A DNA stretch of 64,000 bases from NCBI GenBank assembly GCA_049334165.1, contig JBEGHD010000008.1; one strand, given 5' to 3'. The notes beneath the pieces were generated by a model, which searched no databases, had not been told where the DNA came from, and saw nothing but the letters and a program-made list of their open reading frames with translations. Position 1 is the stretch's first letter, and the number at the start of each line of letters is the position of its first letter. The position numbers and the translations under genes were made by a program. Below are positions 49,885-58,178 of this stretch, piece after piece. Source of the stretch: JBEGHD01 sp049334165 (GTDB lineage Bacteria > Bacteroidota > Bacteroidia > Flavobacteriales_D > Sanyastnellaceae).

Positions 49885-50736
49885 ACGAGAGAAGTAGAAG
49901 TTGATGTTCAGACGAACGTTGTGGTTTGTGTCCATGTTGAACTGACGCTTGCTGAAATCAGTGTAGATGTTTCCTGGATCATCTGGGTCTGTGTAAAACT
50001 CGTTAGATACAGTGTCATCAGTTGAAGAAGCTGCAAATTCAGTTTCAACAAAAGTTCTGTCTCCGAAGAGCCATTTTGCTGAAAGACCGTACTCGATACC
50101 TACAGAAACTGGAAGTTGAGCTACAAAGATGTTCATACCAACAACACCACCAAGTCCGAAAACAAAAGCGTTTGTTGTTTCAGTTCTGAAGTTTCTTCCA
50201 CCTTCTACGAAATCTGTTCCATCAGCTTCCCAGTAGATTTCGTTATTCATAGTCTTCATTTTATTGAAACCTATGAGAACATCACCACCAGCATAAACAT
50301 CCCAGATGTTGCTGCTAGAAAAGTGTTTTTCAATACCAGGAGCGATGAGGTATTCGCGCATCACATCCTGATACTCTGCTTCTCTTACTTCTCCCGGTGC
50401 AGTCACGAGGTCTTCATCAGTTTGCTCACCACTTCTCTTTGTGTTGTCAGCAGACATGTGAATACCAAGACGGTAAGCTACATCTGAAGTGTTGTAGTAA
50501 CGGAAAGTCAATACCTGACCAGCTCCAAAGAGGTTTCCGTTGTAAAGACCTGCGTCTTCACCATCGTTTCCGCTTCTTCCTACTACAGGAATAGTGAATG
50601 TGAGGGCGGCATCACCAGCTACTGGGCGTGCACCCAAGTTTACGTTGGTGGCGTCATTGTCACGAGTAGACAATTGTGCGAACACTGAACTGACGCTCAC
50701 TGCAAGCACTGCCAAAAGCATAAATGTTTTTTTCAT
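49882..50736 (-). CDS. Outer-membrane beta-barrel protein (porin-like)
   Basis: A 284-residue exported protein: signal MKKTFMLLAVLAVSVSSVFA, cut before QLS. The mature part alternates in strands typical of 8-10 strand barrels (AGQVLTFRYYNTSDVAYRLG, VYAGGDVLIGFNKM, VSVGIEYGLSAKWLFG) and ends HNVRLNINFYFSR with an aromatic next to the C-terminus. Start of the small lipoprotein gene follows. It has the best -33/-7 promoter on the minus strand, suggesting high expression. No specific substrate. Confidence 0.83.
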   Translation of the reverse strand: MKKTFMLLAVLAVSVSSVFAQLSTRDNDATNVNLGARPVAGDAALTFTIPVVGRSGNDGEDAGLYNGNLFGAGQVLTFRYYNTSDVAYRLGIHMSADNTKRSGEQTDEDLVTAPGEVREAEYQDVMREYLIAPGIEKHFSSSNIWDVYAGGDVLIGFNKMKTMNNEIYWEADGTDFVEGGRNFRTETTNAFVFGLGGVVGMNIFVAQLPVSVGIEYGLSAKWLFGDRTFVETEFAASSTDDTVSNEFYTDPDDPGNIYTDFSKRQFNMDTNHNVRLNINFYFSR

Positions 50737-50783
50737 GGCACTTTAAATTTTTGGTTTTCTGTTTTTGCTTTTTTATTGCGCTC

Positions 50784-50812
50784 CAAAAGTATGTTTTATT
50801 CGAAAAATCAAA
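50784..50812 (-). promoter_or_regulatory. Full -33/-7 promoter (TTTG, 17 bp, TACTTTTG) of the beta-barrel gene
   Basis: On the minus strand TTTG (50812-50809) and TACTTTTG (50791-50784) are spaced by 17 bp; the transcript would have a 5' leader of about 45 nt. Confidence 0.7.
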
Positions 50813-50909
50813 CATTATTTTTAGCAAAAATTGCTAAGTGAAAACTGTTAATAGGTTTTAACTAACAGGAAATCAGACCTCTGAAGGCCTTGTGTCTTGT
50901 CCTGAAATG

Positions 50910-52025
50910 CTATTTTTTGAGGTGTTTTTCCACCAATTCCCTCCACTTTTGGTCGTATTCTCGTATAGTCACCTCCCAGTCATAATGAAGGACGGCATTT
51001 CTATTATCCACTTTTTCAGATGAAATGTTACTCTCGATCTTATCTTTTAAAATCGATAGGAGCTCTGAATAGCTATCGTAAAAGAGGTCTTTAGTTGTGA
51101 TGTGTTCGGGGTAAGCCAACCTATTCGGGAGAATCGGTAGGCACTTACAGTAAATGGCCTCAATGATGGAGATACCAAAAAAGTCTTGAATCGAAGTGAC
51201 TGGGAGAATGTCTGATTTCCAAAGCCACCGAGCGTATTCTTCGAAGCTTTCGCAAAATCCAATGTGGAGTAACTCGTTAGAAAGAACTTCTTTAGCTTTT
51301 GTGAAGATTTTAGGATGAGTCCGAAAATGTGCACCGAGCACAACGAGCTGAAAGGAATATCCTTGTTCTTTAATGTCAAAAAGACACTGGAAAAAATCGT
51401 CTGGGTTTTTGTCGTATTCCCATCGGTGGTTCCAGAGAATAATTGGTACTTCATTGGGTTCCCATTCCTTCGCTTCAAACTCATCGAATTTCTTCAGGTC
51501 TATGCCAATTGGCAGCACAGAAGACTTCTTTTCAATTTGAGCAATGGTGCTCATGTTCTTATGATCCGGGAATGTGGAAATAAAAGGCTTCAACGCATCC
51601 AGAAATGAGTTCATGTGGTATGCGGAGTTGAAGTAAACACGATCGGCCACCAGTGCAGACGAGTAATTGATGAATTGATAGTGACCCGCTTTTTCATCCT
51701 TAGCATCAGGATCGCGGTTTGACCATGGATATGTCAATTGGTTTTCGTGAAAGTAGAGGGCAATAGGAGTGAGGTTGTGAACAGGGGAGAGCAAGGACTT
51801 AAATACTGACAGATCCATCATGTCAGTCACAACAATTAGGTCGAACGCAGTCTCAATCTCATTTACTTTTTTAGCCAGTGATATGGCAGCACCGTGCATT
51901 CTCCATTTCCAGTTGCGACCAGGCAGCGTAAATAACTCAATAGAATAAGAAGAGTGTCGCTGGAGTTCTGTTGCCCAACTCTTGTGCGATCCGGAAAAAT
52001 ATGGCTCAACCAGTGCAATGCGCAT
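50910..52025 (-). CDS. tRNA-queuosine alpha-mannosyltransferase homologue (DUF3524, GT4-like)
   Basis: A 371-residue glycosyltransferase. The N-terminal DUF3524 domain of the GTDC1/QTMAN family is clear: MRIALVEPYFSGSHKSWATE, FTLPGRNWKWRMHGAA, VVTDMMDLSVF and YFHENQLTYP (residues 91-100), then SALVADRVYFNSAYHMNSFL. The C-terminal half is a GT4-like domain (PIILWNHRWEYDKNPDDFFQ, VLGAHFRTHP, SIQDFFGISIIEAIYCKCLP). Animal members mannosylate queuosine in tRNA-Asp; the bacterial role is inferred. Start at 52025 is chosen over one 10 codons upstream since homology begins at MRIALVEP and a -7 box ends 4 nt upstream. Confidence 0.88.
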   Translation of the reverse strand: MRIALVEPYFSGSHKSWATELQRHSSYSIELFTLPGRNWKWRMHGAAISLAKKVNEIETAFDLIVVTDMMDLSVFKSLLSPVHNLTPIALYFHENQLTYPWSNRDPDAKDEKAGHYQFINYSSALVADRVYFNSAYHMNSFLDALKPFISTFPDHKNMSTIAQIEKKSSVLPIGIDLKKFDEFEAKEWEPNEVPIILWNHRWEYDKNPDDFFQCLFDIKEQGYSFQLVVLGAHFRTHPKIFTKAKEVLSNELLHIGFCESFEEYARWLWKSDILPVTSIQDFFGISIIEAIYCKCLPILPNRLAYPEHITTKDLFYDSYSELLSILKDKIESNISSEKVDNRNAVLHYDWEVTIREYDQKWRELVEKHLKK

Positions 52026-52029
52026 TGAG

Positions 52030-52037
52030 CAAAAATA
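52030..52037 (-). promoter_or_regulatory. -7 box TATTTTTG inside a terminator T-tract
   Basis: Perfect TAnnTTTG, 4 nt before the ATG at 52025. It forms the end of the T-run of the terminator 52042-52071. Confidence 0.6.
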
Positions 52038-52071
52038 AAAACACCATCCAATCACAAGGGATCAGATGGTG
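52031..52071 (-). terminator. Terminator of the 52110-52613 gene, fused to the next promoter
   Basis: On the minus strand CACCATC/GATGGTG form a 7-bp stem with a 16-nt loop, followed by TTTTTATTTTT. It lies about 40 nt after the preceding gene's stop codon. Confidence 0.75.
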
Positions 52072-52109
52072 CTTCAGGTTAAATTTAGTTGCTGTATTTG
52101 ATCTACAAT

Positions 52110-52613
52110 TTATTGCATCGCAAGGCTGTAATATCTTTCATTCATCTTTTGCTGGTAAGCGATGTCCCACGCGATCGAGCCTTTTTTGGTGTCGTAGAAA
52201 CATTTTGCGGCCGGAATATAGCTGAGCTCGGTCATTGCTTCTGACTCGTCATTCTCGTGAAGCGTGACTTTGCTTGCGACTACATCACCTTCAAATTCTT
52301 CCTTTGGAGTGTCTTTGAGGTTATAAACGAGTTGCTTTTCAAAGTATCCTGACTTACTAAAGATGACAGTGTACTCAAATCCTGGATTGAGAACATAGTC
52401 AAACTTGCCTTCAGCTGTTGCAAAGAACTGCTCGATAATTTCATCCTGGCAATAAACTGTTACCAATGTGTGTTGGGTGGGCTCAATCTGTTCAAGATTC
52501 GTTGGAATAACTCCTTCTGTCTGAACAGAGCCTTCAATGATTACTTTTCCGTTTTGCGCCTGCACGCCTACGGTGAGAAAAAGGAAAAATGCGGTAGTGA
52601 TAATGAACTTCAT
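52110..52613 (-). CDS. Secreted protein with carboxypeptidase-regulatory-like domain, unknown function
   Basis: A 167-residue exported protein: signal MKFIITTAFFLFLTVGVQA cut before QNG. The mature domain has the features of a carboxypeptidase-regulatory-like or transthyretin-like sandwich: KVIIEGSVQTEGVIP, LVTVYCQDEIIEQFFATAEG, KFDYVLNPGFEYTVIFSKSG, YFEKQLVYNL. The C-terminus has helix-like DIAYQQKMNERYYSLAMQ. Periplasmic; role unknown. Confidence 0.75.
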   Translation of the reverse strand: MKFIITTAFFLFLTVGVQAQNGKVIIEGSVQTEGVIPTNLEQIEPTQHTLVTVYCQDEIIEQFFATAEGKFDYVLNPGFEYTVIFSKSGYFEKQLVYNLKDTPKEEFEGDVVASKVTLHENDESEAMTELSYIPAAKCFYDTKKGSIAWDIAYQQKMNERYYSLAMQ

Positions 52614-52689
52614 AATTTCAGTAAATTTGATACACTCCTTTCTACTGAAATATTGAGTCAGGGTTTCACTCTAAACCGGTTGATTTTCA

Positions 52690-53688
52690 CTAATTGTGAT
52701 CTCTGACTTTCTCGTCAAGCTCTTTCCGTTTGGTCTCTTTTTCAATTTCTTCCAGCAATCCTTCTGAGGGCTGTTCATTTTCGATGTCGGTGAGATCGGG
52801 CTGACCGGCATTCACCCAGGCAGTGTACCACAAACTTGCAATGCCGTGAATGGCACCACGAAGTCTGCGTTCCACCTGTCCATCTAACATCTGGTGGTAA
52901 GTTTCGGCATATTCCTGTGAGTAAACTTTCACTACTGAGCGACCGCGTTCTTCATAGGAGTACTTTTGATCCGGGGAGAAGCGATCATTCAGCTCAGCTT
53001 CGAAAGTAAGCACAGAATCCAGGCCGGTGTGGCTTTCTCTTACCGACTGCCAGGCGAACTGCAGTGGCGACTCGATGTATCTGGCGTCATCCACAAAGTA
53101 GTCATAGTTTTTATCGAAAAGCTCTGGCAGCCGTGTTTCCCAAAAGCCGTGAATTCCCCGTTGCCCGGACAATTGGCCGTTGTAGTTCTCAGTCGTGTGA
53201 AGAGGAACGTGAGCGTCTCCAACGTAGTGACCGAGTTCAGCAGAAAGCCTTAAAATGTTGTCGATGTCTTTTTCCCTGAAAGCTTTGGTGAGCCAGTGAG
53301 TCATGGAGTTGATGTGCCAGGGCAAAATTCCATACTCCTGAAGTGTGTCTTCAGAGAACTTTTCTACTGCATCGTTCCATTTGAATGGTACAACTTCAAA
53401 AGGGTCGCACTCCTGACTGTGACAATAGTGGTCAATGTCGATGTAGTGTCTCTGTGCTTCTCCTTTTACTCCGTATCGTCTTTTGTCGGGTGCAACACTT
53501 TGGTCGATGATGAACTGAATATTCCGCTTGTAGAATCCAAAGAGGTCTTTAGGCAAAGCATAAACTGCCATTTCGTTTATCTTTCTATGGCTGTAAAAAC
53601 CCCAGGCTGCTGCCGGTCCGAAGTCGAAAGACAACAAAACTAAAATTAGCCAGGTGGCAATTATTTGTTTACGCTTTTTGCGGTACAT
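52690..53688 (-). CDS. S1/P1-type nuclease or zinc-dependent phospholipase C family protein
   Basis: A 332-residue exported protein. Signal sequence ends GPAAA-WGFYSHRKIN: the mature N-terminal Trp is a zinc ligand in this family, followed by His. Further ligand motifs: QRHYIDIDHYC, LGHYVGDAHVPLH (the H-x3-D-x3-H core), and GIHGFWETRLPEL. The C-terminal 40 residues are highly charged (EEIEKETKRKELDEKVRD). Periplasmic nuclease or phospholipase; I cannot distinguish the two. Its first 20 nt overlap the end of comB, so the genes are probably co-translated. Confidence 0.85.
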   Translation of the reverse strand: MYRKKRKQIIATWLILVLLSFDFGPAAAWGFYSHRKINEMAVYALPKDLFGFYKRNIQFIIDQSVAPDKRRYGVKGEAQRHYIDIDHYCHSQECDPFEVVPFKWNDAVEKFSEDTLQEYGILPWHINSMTHWLTKAFREKDIDNILRLSAELGHYVGDAHVPLHTTENYNGQLSGQRGIHGFWETRLPELFDKNYDYFVDDARYIESPLQFAWQSVRESHTGLDSVLTFEAELNDRFSPDQKYSYEERGRSVVKVYSQEYAETYHQMLDGQVERRLRGAIHGIASLWYTAWVNAGQPDLTDIENEQPSEGLLEEIEKETKRKELDEKVRDHN

Positions 53689-54418
53689 GTTCTGGTGTGA
53701 GCTTTTCTATCACTCCGTCTTTTAGAATCGGGATGCAATCCAGGTTGTTTGGTGTGAGGCAGTAGAGAATGTCTTCGTTCAGATTTAGTTTTTTCAGTCT
53801 TCTTCTATGAGAAGAAGCTTTGAGGTATCCGAAAATATTGTCTTTCGCAGAGCGCGAGATGTATTTGGCAGCAATGGTAGAGTCTTCTTCAGCTTTGAAC
53901 TTTCCGCTTTTAATAAGCTGATCGGCAATGGCACCAGCGCAAATGGTGTCTTCGAGGTTAAATTTGTCTTTCCACCCGGAACCCAGCAACAGCGTGTCTT
54001 CGTGTTGGTCGATCAACCAGTCGCAAAGCGCATCCAAATTATTGAGTGCGCCAATCACCACTATCTCCATGTCTTTGGCCATGTTGATAGCCTTTGTTCC
54101 ATTGGTGGTAGTGAGTACCACAGTCTTTTGCCTCAGGTCTGGATCCATAAAAGCAAAAGGGGAATTACCGATTTCAAATCCTTCAACAATTTCTCCATTA
54201 CGCTCTGCCGCTGCGAGATAGCCTTTTTTCTGGAAAGACTTTGCTTCTTCTACCGTGGACACTGGCAGAATCTTAGTGTTGTTGTTAATAGCAGTGCAAA
54301 TGGCTGAAGTGGCACGCAAAACATCAATCACCACGCAAATTTTGTAGTCGGCTTTATAAAGTTCGTATTGCGTGGGAGCAAAGCAAACTTCCACTCGCTT
54401 TTTTGGAGAGTTGATCAT
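53669..54418 (-). CDS. comB: 2-phosphosulfolactate phosphatase (ComB)
   Basis: A 249-residue ComB-family phosphatase. Seen: CVVIDVLRATSAICTAINNN, YLAAAERNGEIVEGFEIGNSP, TVVLTTTNGTKAI, NLEDTICAGAIA and the C-terminal CLTPNNLDCIP. In methanogens ComB follows ComA in coenzyme M synthesis; in Bacteroidota, where ComA is generally missing, the enzyme may act in sulfolactate or sulfonolipid metabolism or on another substrate. It begins 5 nt after gcvT ends, suggesting co-transcription. Confidence 0.92.
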   Translation of the reverse strand: MINSPKKRVEVCFAPTQYELYKADYKICVVIDVLRATSAICTAINNNTKILPVSTVEEAKSFQKKGYLAAAERNGEIVEGFEIGNSPFAFMDPDLRQKTVVLTTTNGTKAINMAKDMEIVVIGALNNLDALCDWLIDQHEDTLLLGSGWKDKFNLEDTICAGAIADQLIKSGKFKAEEDSTIAAKYISRSAKDNIFGYLKASSHRRRLKKLNLNEDILYCLTPNNLDCIPILKDGVIEKLTPEHVPQKA

Positions 54419-54422
54419 AGGC

Positions 54423-55529
54423 TTAGAGCGATTTTAGAAATGGATATTTCACGACTTCGGCTGGAATCTTTTTCTTTCTCACCGCAATGAAAATTTCCGA
54501 ACCAGGCGAAATGAAGTCGTTTTTAACATAGCCCAATCCGATGGCTTTCTGAAGCGATGGACTCATAGTACCTGAAGTCACTCGGCCTATCACATTGCCT
54601 TCGCTGTCTTCGATTGGGTAATCCTTTCTGGCAATTCCTTTTTCGTTGAGCACGAATCCTACTAGTTTTTGATCTACTCCTTCTTCTTTCTGTTTTTCGA
54701 GTGCTTCGCGATTCACAAAGTCGTGGTTGAATTTAGTGATCCATCCAAGCCTGGCTTCGATAGGAGAGGTGGTGTCGTCAATATCGTTTCCATAAAGAGC
54801 AAACCCCATTTCCAGTCGCAGTGTATCTCGTGCTGCAAGTCCTGCTGGTTTGATTCCAAAATCACTTCCAGCTTTCATCACCGCATCCCAAATTTCTTCA
54901 GCATCATCGCTGTGGCAGTAAATTTCAAATCCTCCGGCACCGGTGTAGCCCGTTGCGGAAATGATTACGTCTTCTTTTCCGGCAAATTTTCCAACTTTGA
55001 AAGTGTAGAAGCCCATGTCGGCCAGGTTCACTTCCGTGAGCGACTGCATGACTTCGGCCGTTTTCGGACCCTGAATGGCCAGCAATGCGTAATCGTCTGA
55101 CTGATCACTCATTTCTGCACCAAAGGTGTTTTGACCTTCTATCCAGTTCCAGTCTTTTTCGATGTTGGAAGCGTTCACCACAAGAAGATAGGTCTCTTCA
55201 TTGAATCGGTAGATGAGCAGGTCGTCCACAATTCCTCCCTTGTCGTTGGGCATGCAGCTGTATTGCACCTTGCCATCGACCAGTTTTGAAGCGTCATTCG
55301 ATGAGATTCTTTGAACGAGATCCAGAGCATTAGGTCCAGTGATAAAAAACTCACCCATGTGAGAGACATCAAAAACACCTAGATTCTCACGCACGTTGAG
55401 GTGCTCTTCATTCACGCCTGTGTACTGCACAGGCATTTCAAACCCTGCAAAGGGAACCATTTTGGCACCCAGTGCTTCGTGTTTAGACTTTAGCGGAGTC
55501 GACTTTAAAGTGGTTTTGGATTCGCTCAT
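54423..55529 (-). CDS. gcvT: Aminomethyltransferase, glycine cleavage T protein
   Basis: A 368-residue T protein of the glycine cleavage system, which moves the aminomethyl group from H protein to tetrahydrofolate. Seen: ALGAKMVPFAGFEMPVQYTG, VFDVSHMGEFFITGPNAL, the Asp/Asn-containing LVVNASNIEKDWNWI, SATGYTGAGGFEIYC, GLAARDTLRLEMGFALYGND and ARLGWITKF. Complete. H and P proteins are not in the window. A TACCTTTG box lies about 80 nt upstream. Confidence 0.97.
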   Translation of the reverse strand: MSESKTTLKSTPLKSKHEALGAKMVPFAGFEMPVQYTGVNEEHLNVRENLGVFDVSHMGEFFITGPNALDLVQRISSNDASKLVDGKVQYSCMPNDKGGIVDDLLIYRFNEETYLLVVNASNIEKDWNWIEGQNTFGAEMSDQSDDYALLAIQGPKTAEVMQSLTEVNLADMGFYTFKVGKFAGKEDVIISATGYTGAGGFEIYCHSDDAEEIWDAVMKAGSDFGIKPAGLAARDTLRLEMGFALYGNDIDDTTSPIEARLGWITKFNHDFVNREALEKQKEEGVDQKLVGFVLNEKGIARKDYPIEDSEGNVIGRVTSGTMSPSLQKAIGLGYVKNDFISPGSEIFIAVRKKKIPAEVVKYPFLKSL

Positions 55530-55609
55530 CTGTTGTTTGTTCTGCGGTTTCAGGAATTTTTGACGATTGATAAGTTACATATTTCTTATCCTTCATCGAA
55601 ATTTGCCGG

Positions 55610-55617
55610 CAAAGGTA
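55610..55617 (-). promoter_or_regulatory. -7 box TACCTTTG upstream of gcvT
   Basis: Perfect TAnnTTTG on the minus strand, about 80 nt before the gcvT ATG; the long leader shows no known riboswitch (no tandem glycine aptamer seen). Confidence 0.4.
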
Positions 55618-55657
55618 GAAATTTCAGCTCTCTGGAAAGATCACAAAGGAGCACTTC

Positions 55658-57784
55658 TTACAGCCCAGCTTTAATGTATTCAATCACCTTAGTCATCAGG
55701 TGAACGCGGTCTTTTCCGTGCACGTTGTGAGGGTGGCCTGGGTATGCCATAAAGTCTATTTGCACTCCCTTCTCAATTGAAGCTTTCAATAGTGCCATGT
55801 TGTGCTGAAGCACCACAACATCGTCTGAGGTGCCGTGGATCGATAGGAGCTTGCCCTCCAGGTTTTCTACGTACTGCGGCAAAGCTGCTTCCTCAAATCC
55901 TTCGGGGTTAGTTTCCGGAGTGTCCATGTAGCGCTCAGTGTACATCACTTCGTATAACTTCCAATCGATAACAGGGCCTCCGGCTACGCCAACTTTAAAG
56001 TTTCCTGGTTTGCGAAGCATCAAAGATGTAGTCATAAAACCACCGTAGCTCCAGCCGTGAACGGCAAATCTGTTTTCATCTGTGTAAGGTTGTTCCTTCA
56101 GCCAGTTGGTGAGATGCAGCTGGTCTTGCATTTCCAGATTCCCGAGATTTCTAAAAACAGCTTGCTCGAAATCGATTCCTCTGTTTGCCGATCCTCTGCC
56201 ATCAACAGTGAAAACTATAAACCCATCTTCCGCCAGACTGTGCATCCAGAGTGAGGCAGCACCGAGCCAGGTGTTTCGCACAAGCTGCACATGAGGGCCG
56301 TTGTAAACGTAAACGAGAACAGGATATTTTTTGCTTTCATCAAAGTCGCTGGGCTTTATCATTCGACACCACAGTGGTGTGCCATCTTCTGCTTTGTGTG
56401 AAAAAATTTCCGTCTGTCCGTATTGCTTTCCTTTTAGCGGATTTTCAGCCTCGAATAAAACAGCTTCTTCCTCGCCATCCTCATCTTTGAGAGAGATCAC
56501 TCGTGGAGTTTCAACACTTGAAAAAGAGTCAATAAAATACTTTCCGGAAGTGCTCAGTTTCGCAGAATGTGTGCCGGGAGTGGAGGTGAGTCTCGTCATC
56601 CCGCTTCCATCAACAGCTGCCTTGTAGATATGACGCTCGGTTGGGTTTTCTCCGGTAGCCTGAACGTAGATGAAATCACCTTCTTCGCTGAAACCAAGAA
56701 AATCTGTTACATCAAAATTGCCGGAAGTCACCTGATTTTTCAGATTCCCTTTGGTGTCGTACATGTAAAGGTGGTTGAATCCACTTCGTTCGCTAAACCA
56801 CAGAAGATAATACTTAGATTTTTTAGTGAAAATCGGGCCGTGCTCTGGTTCCACGTATTCGTCATCGCTTTCTTCCAGAACCTTACCTAAAAACTGCCCT
56901 TTGTGAGATGACCAGGCTCCGAGATACATTTCATTCTGATCTCGGTTGACTACCGCCAGGTAAATCGTGTTGCCGTCTTCGCTCCAGGTGAGGTTGGTCA
57001 CGTAAAAACTGTCATCTGCTTTTCCATCCTCAATGTCCAGATAAAGGAGTCTTTCGTTTTGAATGTCATACACACCAACTTTTGGAATTTCGCTGTCTTG
57101 CCCAGCCATCGGATATTTTATGGTTTCATCGGCCGCGGGAACCTTCGTGTAGTCGGGAATAGGGTAGTCACTAACCGGGCGTTCATCCTTTTGGTAAAAA
57201 GCCAGTCGCTTACCACCTGGCGACCAAAAAGTTCCTTTGGTAATCCCAAATTCGTATCTGTGAATGGCCTGCCCACTCACGACACCTTCTGGCTCGTCAG
57301 TGATCTGAATCGTTCGTTTGCCATCGTTGATAAAAAGATTGTTCTCTTTTGTGAAAGCAACCCGATTGGTTTGCTGATGATAGTCAGCGTTTTCAGCATC
57401 TTCATCGTACTGTAAAACAATCTCTGTCTTATCTTTCTTCAGGTTGGTTTTGTAGTAAGATTTTCCACGGCTGAAGAAAAAATTGTTTTTGTTGATCCAT
57501 GTGATTTTTGGAAAGCTCGTCAGAGAGTCTTCTACCTGTTTATTCAGTTTATCGAGAGTTAAGCGCACGTTCGTTTTACCTCTTCGATTGACAACAATCA
57601 GGTTATCCTCATCAATGTAAGTGGCTTCGTCTTCGCCTTTTATCCACTGAAGCTGGTCGAGATTTTCGGGGTTCAACTCACCGTAGTTACCCATTACGGC
57701 TTCTTCGATGGAGAGCTCCTGGGCGAATGAAATGCTACTCAGGAAAGCTGTTAAAAAAATAAGGATTAGCGTTTTTTTCATCAT
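55658..57784 (-). CDS. Prolyl oligopeptidase family serine peptidase (DPP IV-type)
   Basis: A 708-residue exported peptidase of family S9B. Signal peptide MMKKTLILIFLTAFLSSISFA; an eight-blade beta-propeller (about 40-480; motifs such as WSPGGKRLAFYQKDE and SGFNHLYMYD); and an alpha/beta hydrolase domain with VYNGPHVQLVRNTW, the nucleophile GWSYGGF, Asp in SIHGTSDDVV and His in YPGHPHNVHG. The catalytic Ser, Asp and His are all present. It releases Xaa-Pro dipeptides in the periplasm. A second ATG follows directly, so the start could be one codon later. Confidence 0.95.
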   Translation of the reverse strand: MMKKTLILIFLTAFLSSISFAQELSIEEAVMGNYGELNPENLDQLQWIKGEDEATYIDEDNLIVVNRRGKTNVRLTLDKLNKQVEDSLTSFPKITWINKNNFFFSRGKSYYKTNLKKDKTEIVLQYDEDAENADYHQQTNRVAFTKENNLFINDGKRTIQITDEPEGVVSGQAIHRYEFGITKGTFWSPGGKRLAFYQKDERPVSDYPIPDYTKVPAADETIKYPMAGQDSEIPKVGVYDIQNERLLYLDIEDGKADDSFYVTNLTWSEDGNTIYLAVVNRDQNEMYLGAWSSHKGQFLGKVLEESDDEYVEPEHGPIFTKKSKYYLLWFSERSGFNHLYMYDTKGNLKNQVTSGNFDVTDFLGFSEEGDFIYVQATGENPTERHIYKAAVDGSGMTRLTSTPGTHSAKLSTSGKYFIDSFSSVETPRVISLKDEDGEEEAVLFEAENPLKGKQYGQTEIFSHKAEDGTPLWCRMIKPSDFDESKKYPVLVYVYNGPHVQLVRNTWLGAASLWMHSLAEDGFIVFTVDGRGSANRGIDFEQAVFRNLGNLEMQDQLHLTNWLKEQPYTDENRFAVHGWSYGGFMTTSLMLRKPGNFKVGVAGGPVIDWKLYEVMYTERYMDTPETNPEGFEEAALPQYVENLEGKLLSIHGTSDDVVVLQHNMALLKASIEKGVQIDFMAYPGHPHNVHGKDRVHLMTKVIEYIKAGL

Positions 57785-57866
57785 GTTTTTTGGTCTGAAA
57801 ATGGGCTGTAAATATAGCCAAATCGACTTGGTGAAATTGACACTGGAATGAGCGTGGATAAAGTTT

Positions 57867-57874
57867 TAAATTTG
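57867..57874 (+). promoter_or_regulatory. -7 box TAAATTTG directly before the ParE-like gene
   Basis: Perfect TAnnTTTG whose last base is 4 nt before the ATG at 57879; predicted leaderless start. ATTG at 57836-57839 is too far (27 bp) to be an ideal -33. Confidence 0.55.
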
Positions 57875-57878
57875 TCGC

Positions 57879-58178
57879 ATGAAAAGATCTAAGGTGATTG
57901 TTACTGATCGTGCAACGGCTTCTTTTAAAAGAATCATTAGTGGGCTCAAGGAGGTGTCTCTAATTGGAGGAGAAGATGCCCGTCTGGCAATTTTAGACAG
58001 CATCAGAAAGCTAGGAGTAAATCCAATGGCCAACTCAAAACAGGCCCGTTTCGAAAGACTCGATGGAGAGTACAGAAAAGTGGAAGTTTGGGATTACCTT
58101 ATTTACTACAAGGTGGAAGAGTCTCGCGTGATCGTTCTTGACATCATCATCCAACCCGGCAAAAAAGGAAAGCGCTAA
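57879..58178 (+). CDS. Orphan RelE/ParE-type toxin-fold protein
   Basis: A 99-residue basic protein with the RelE/ParE fold order: N-terminal strand KVIVTDRATASFKRI, a helical hairpin, PMANSKQARFERLDGEYRKV, then strands VWDYLIYYKVEESRVIVLDI and a basic tail GKKGKR. No antitoxin fits beside it: only 94 nt separate it from the divergent peptidase gene, and its 3' end overlaps the convergent wbqC. It may be a domesticated toxin or pair with a distant antitoxin. Identity as RelE/ParE family is by fold pattern. Confidence 0.75.
   Translation: MKRSKVIVTDRATASFKRIISGLKEVSLIGGEDARLAILDSIRKLGVNPMANSKQARFERLDGEYRKVEVWDYLIYYKVEESRVIVLDIIIQPGKKGKR

Noticed and set aside
55530..55657. Glycine riboswitch in the gcvT leader
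   Set aside because: The leader is about 80 nt and lacks the tandem aptamer core; I see no matching conserved bases.
57785..58178. Complete toxin-antitoxin pair
   Set aside because: Only the ParE-like frame is present; the 94-nt upstream gap is too small for an antitoxin and the downstream side is wbqC on the other strand.
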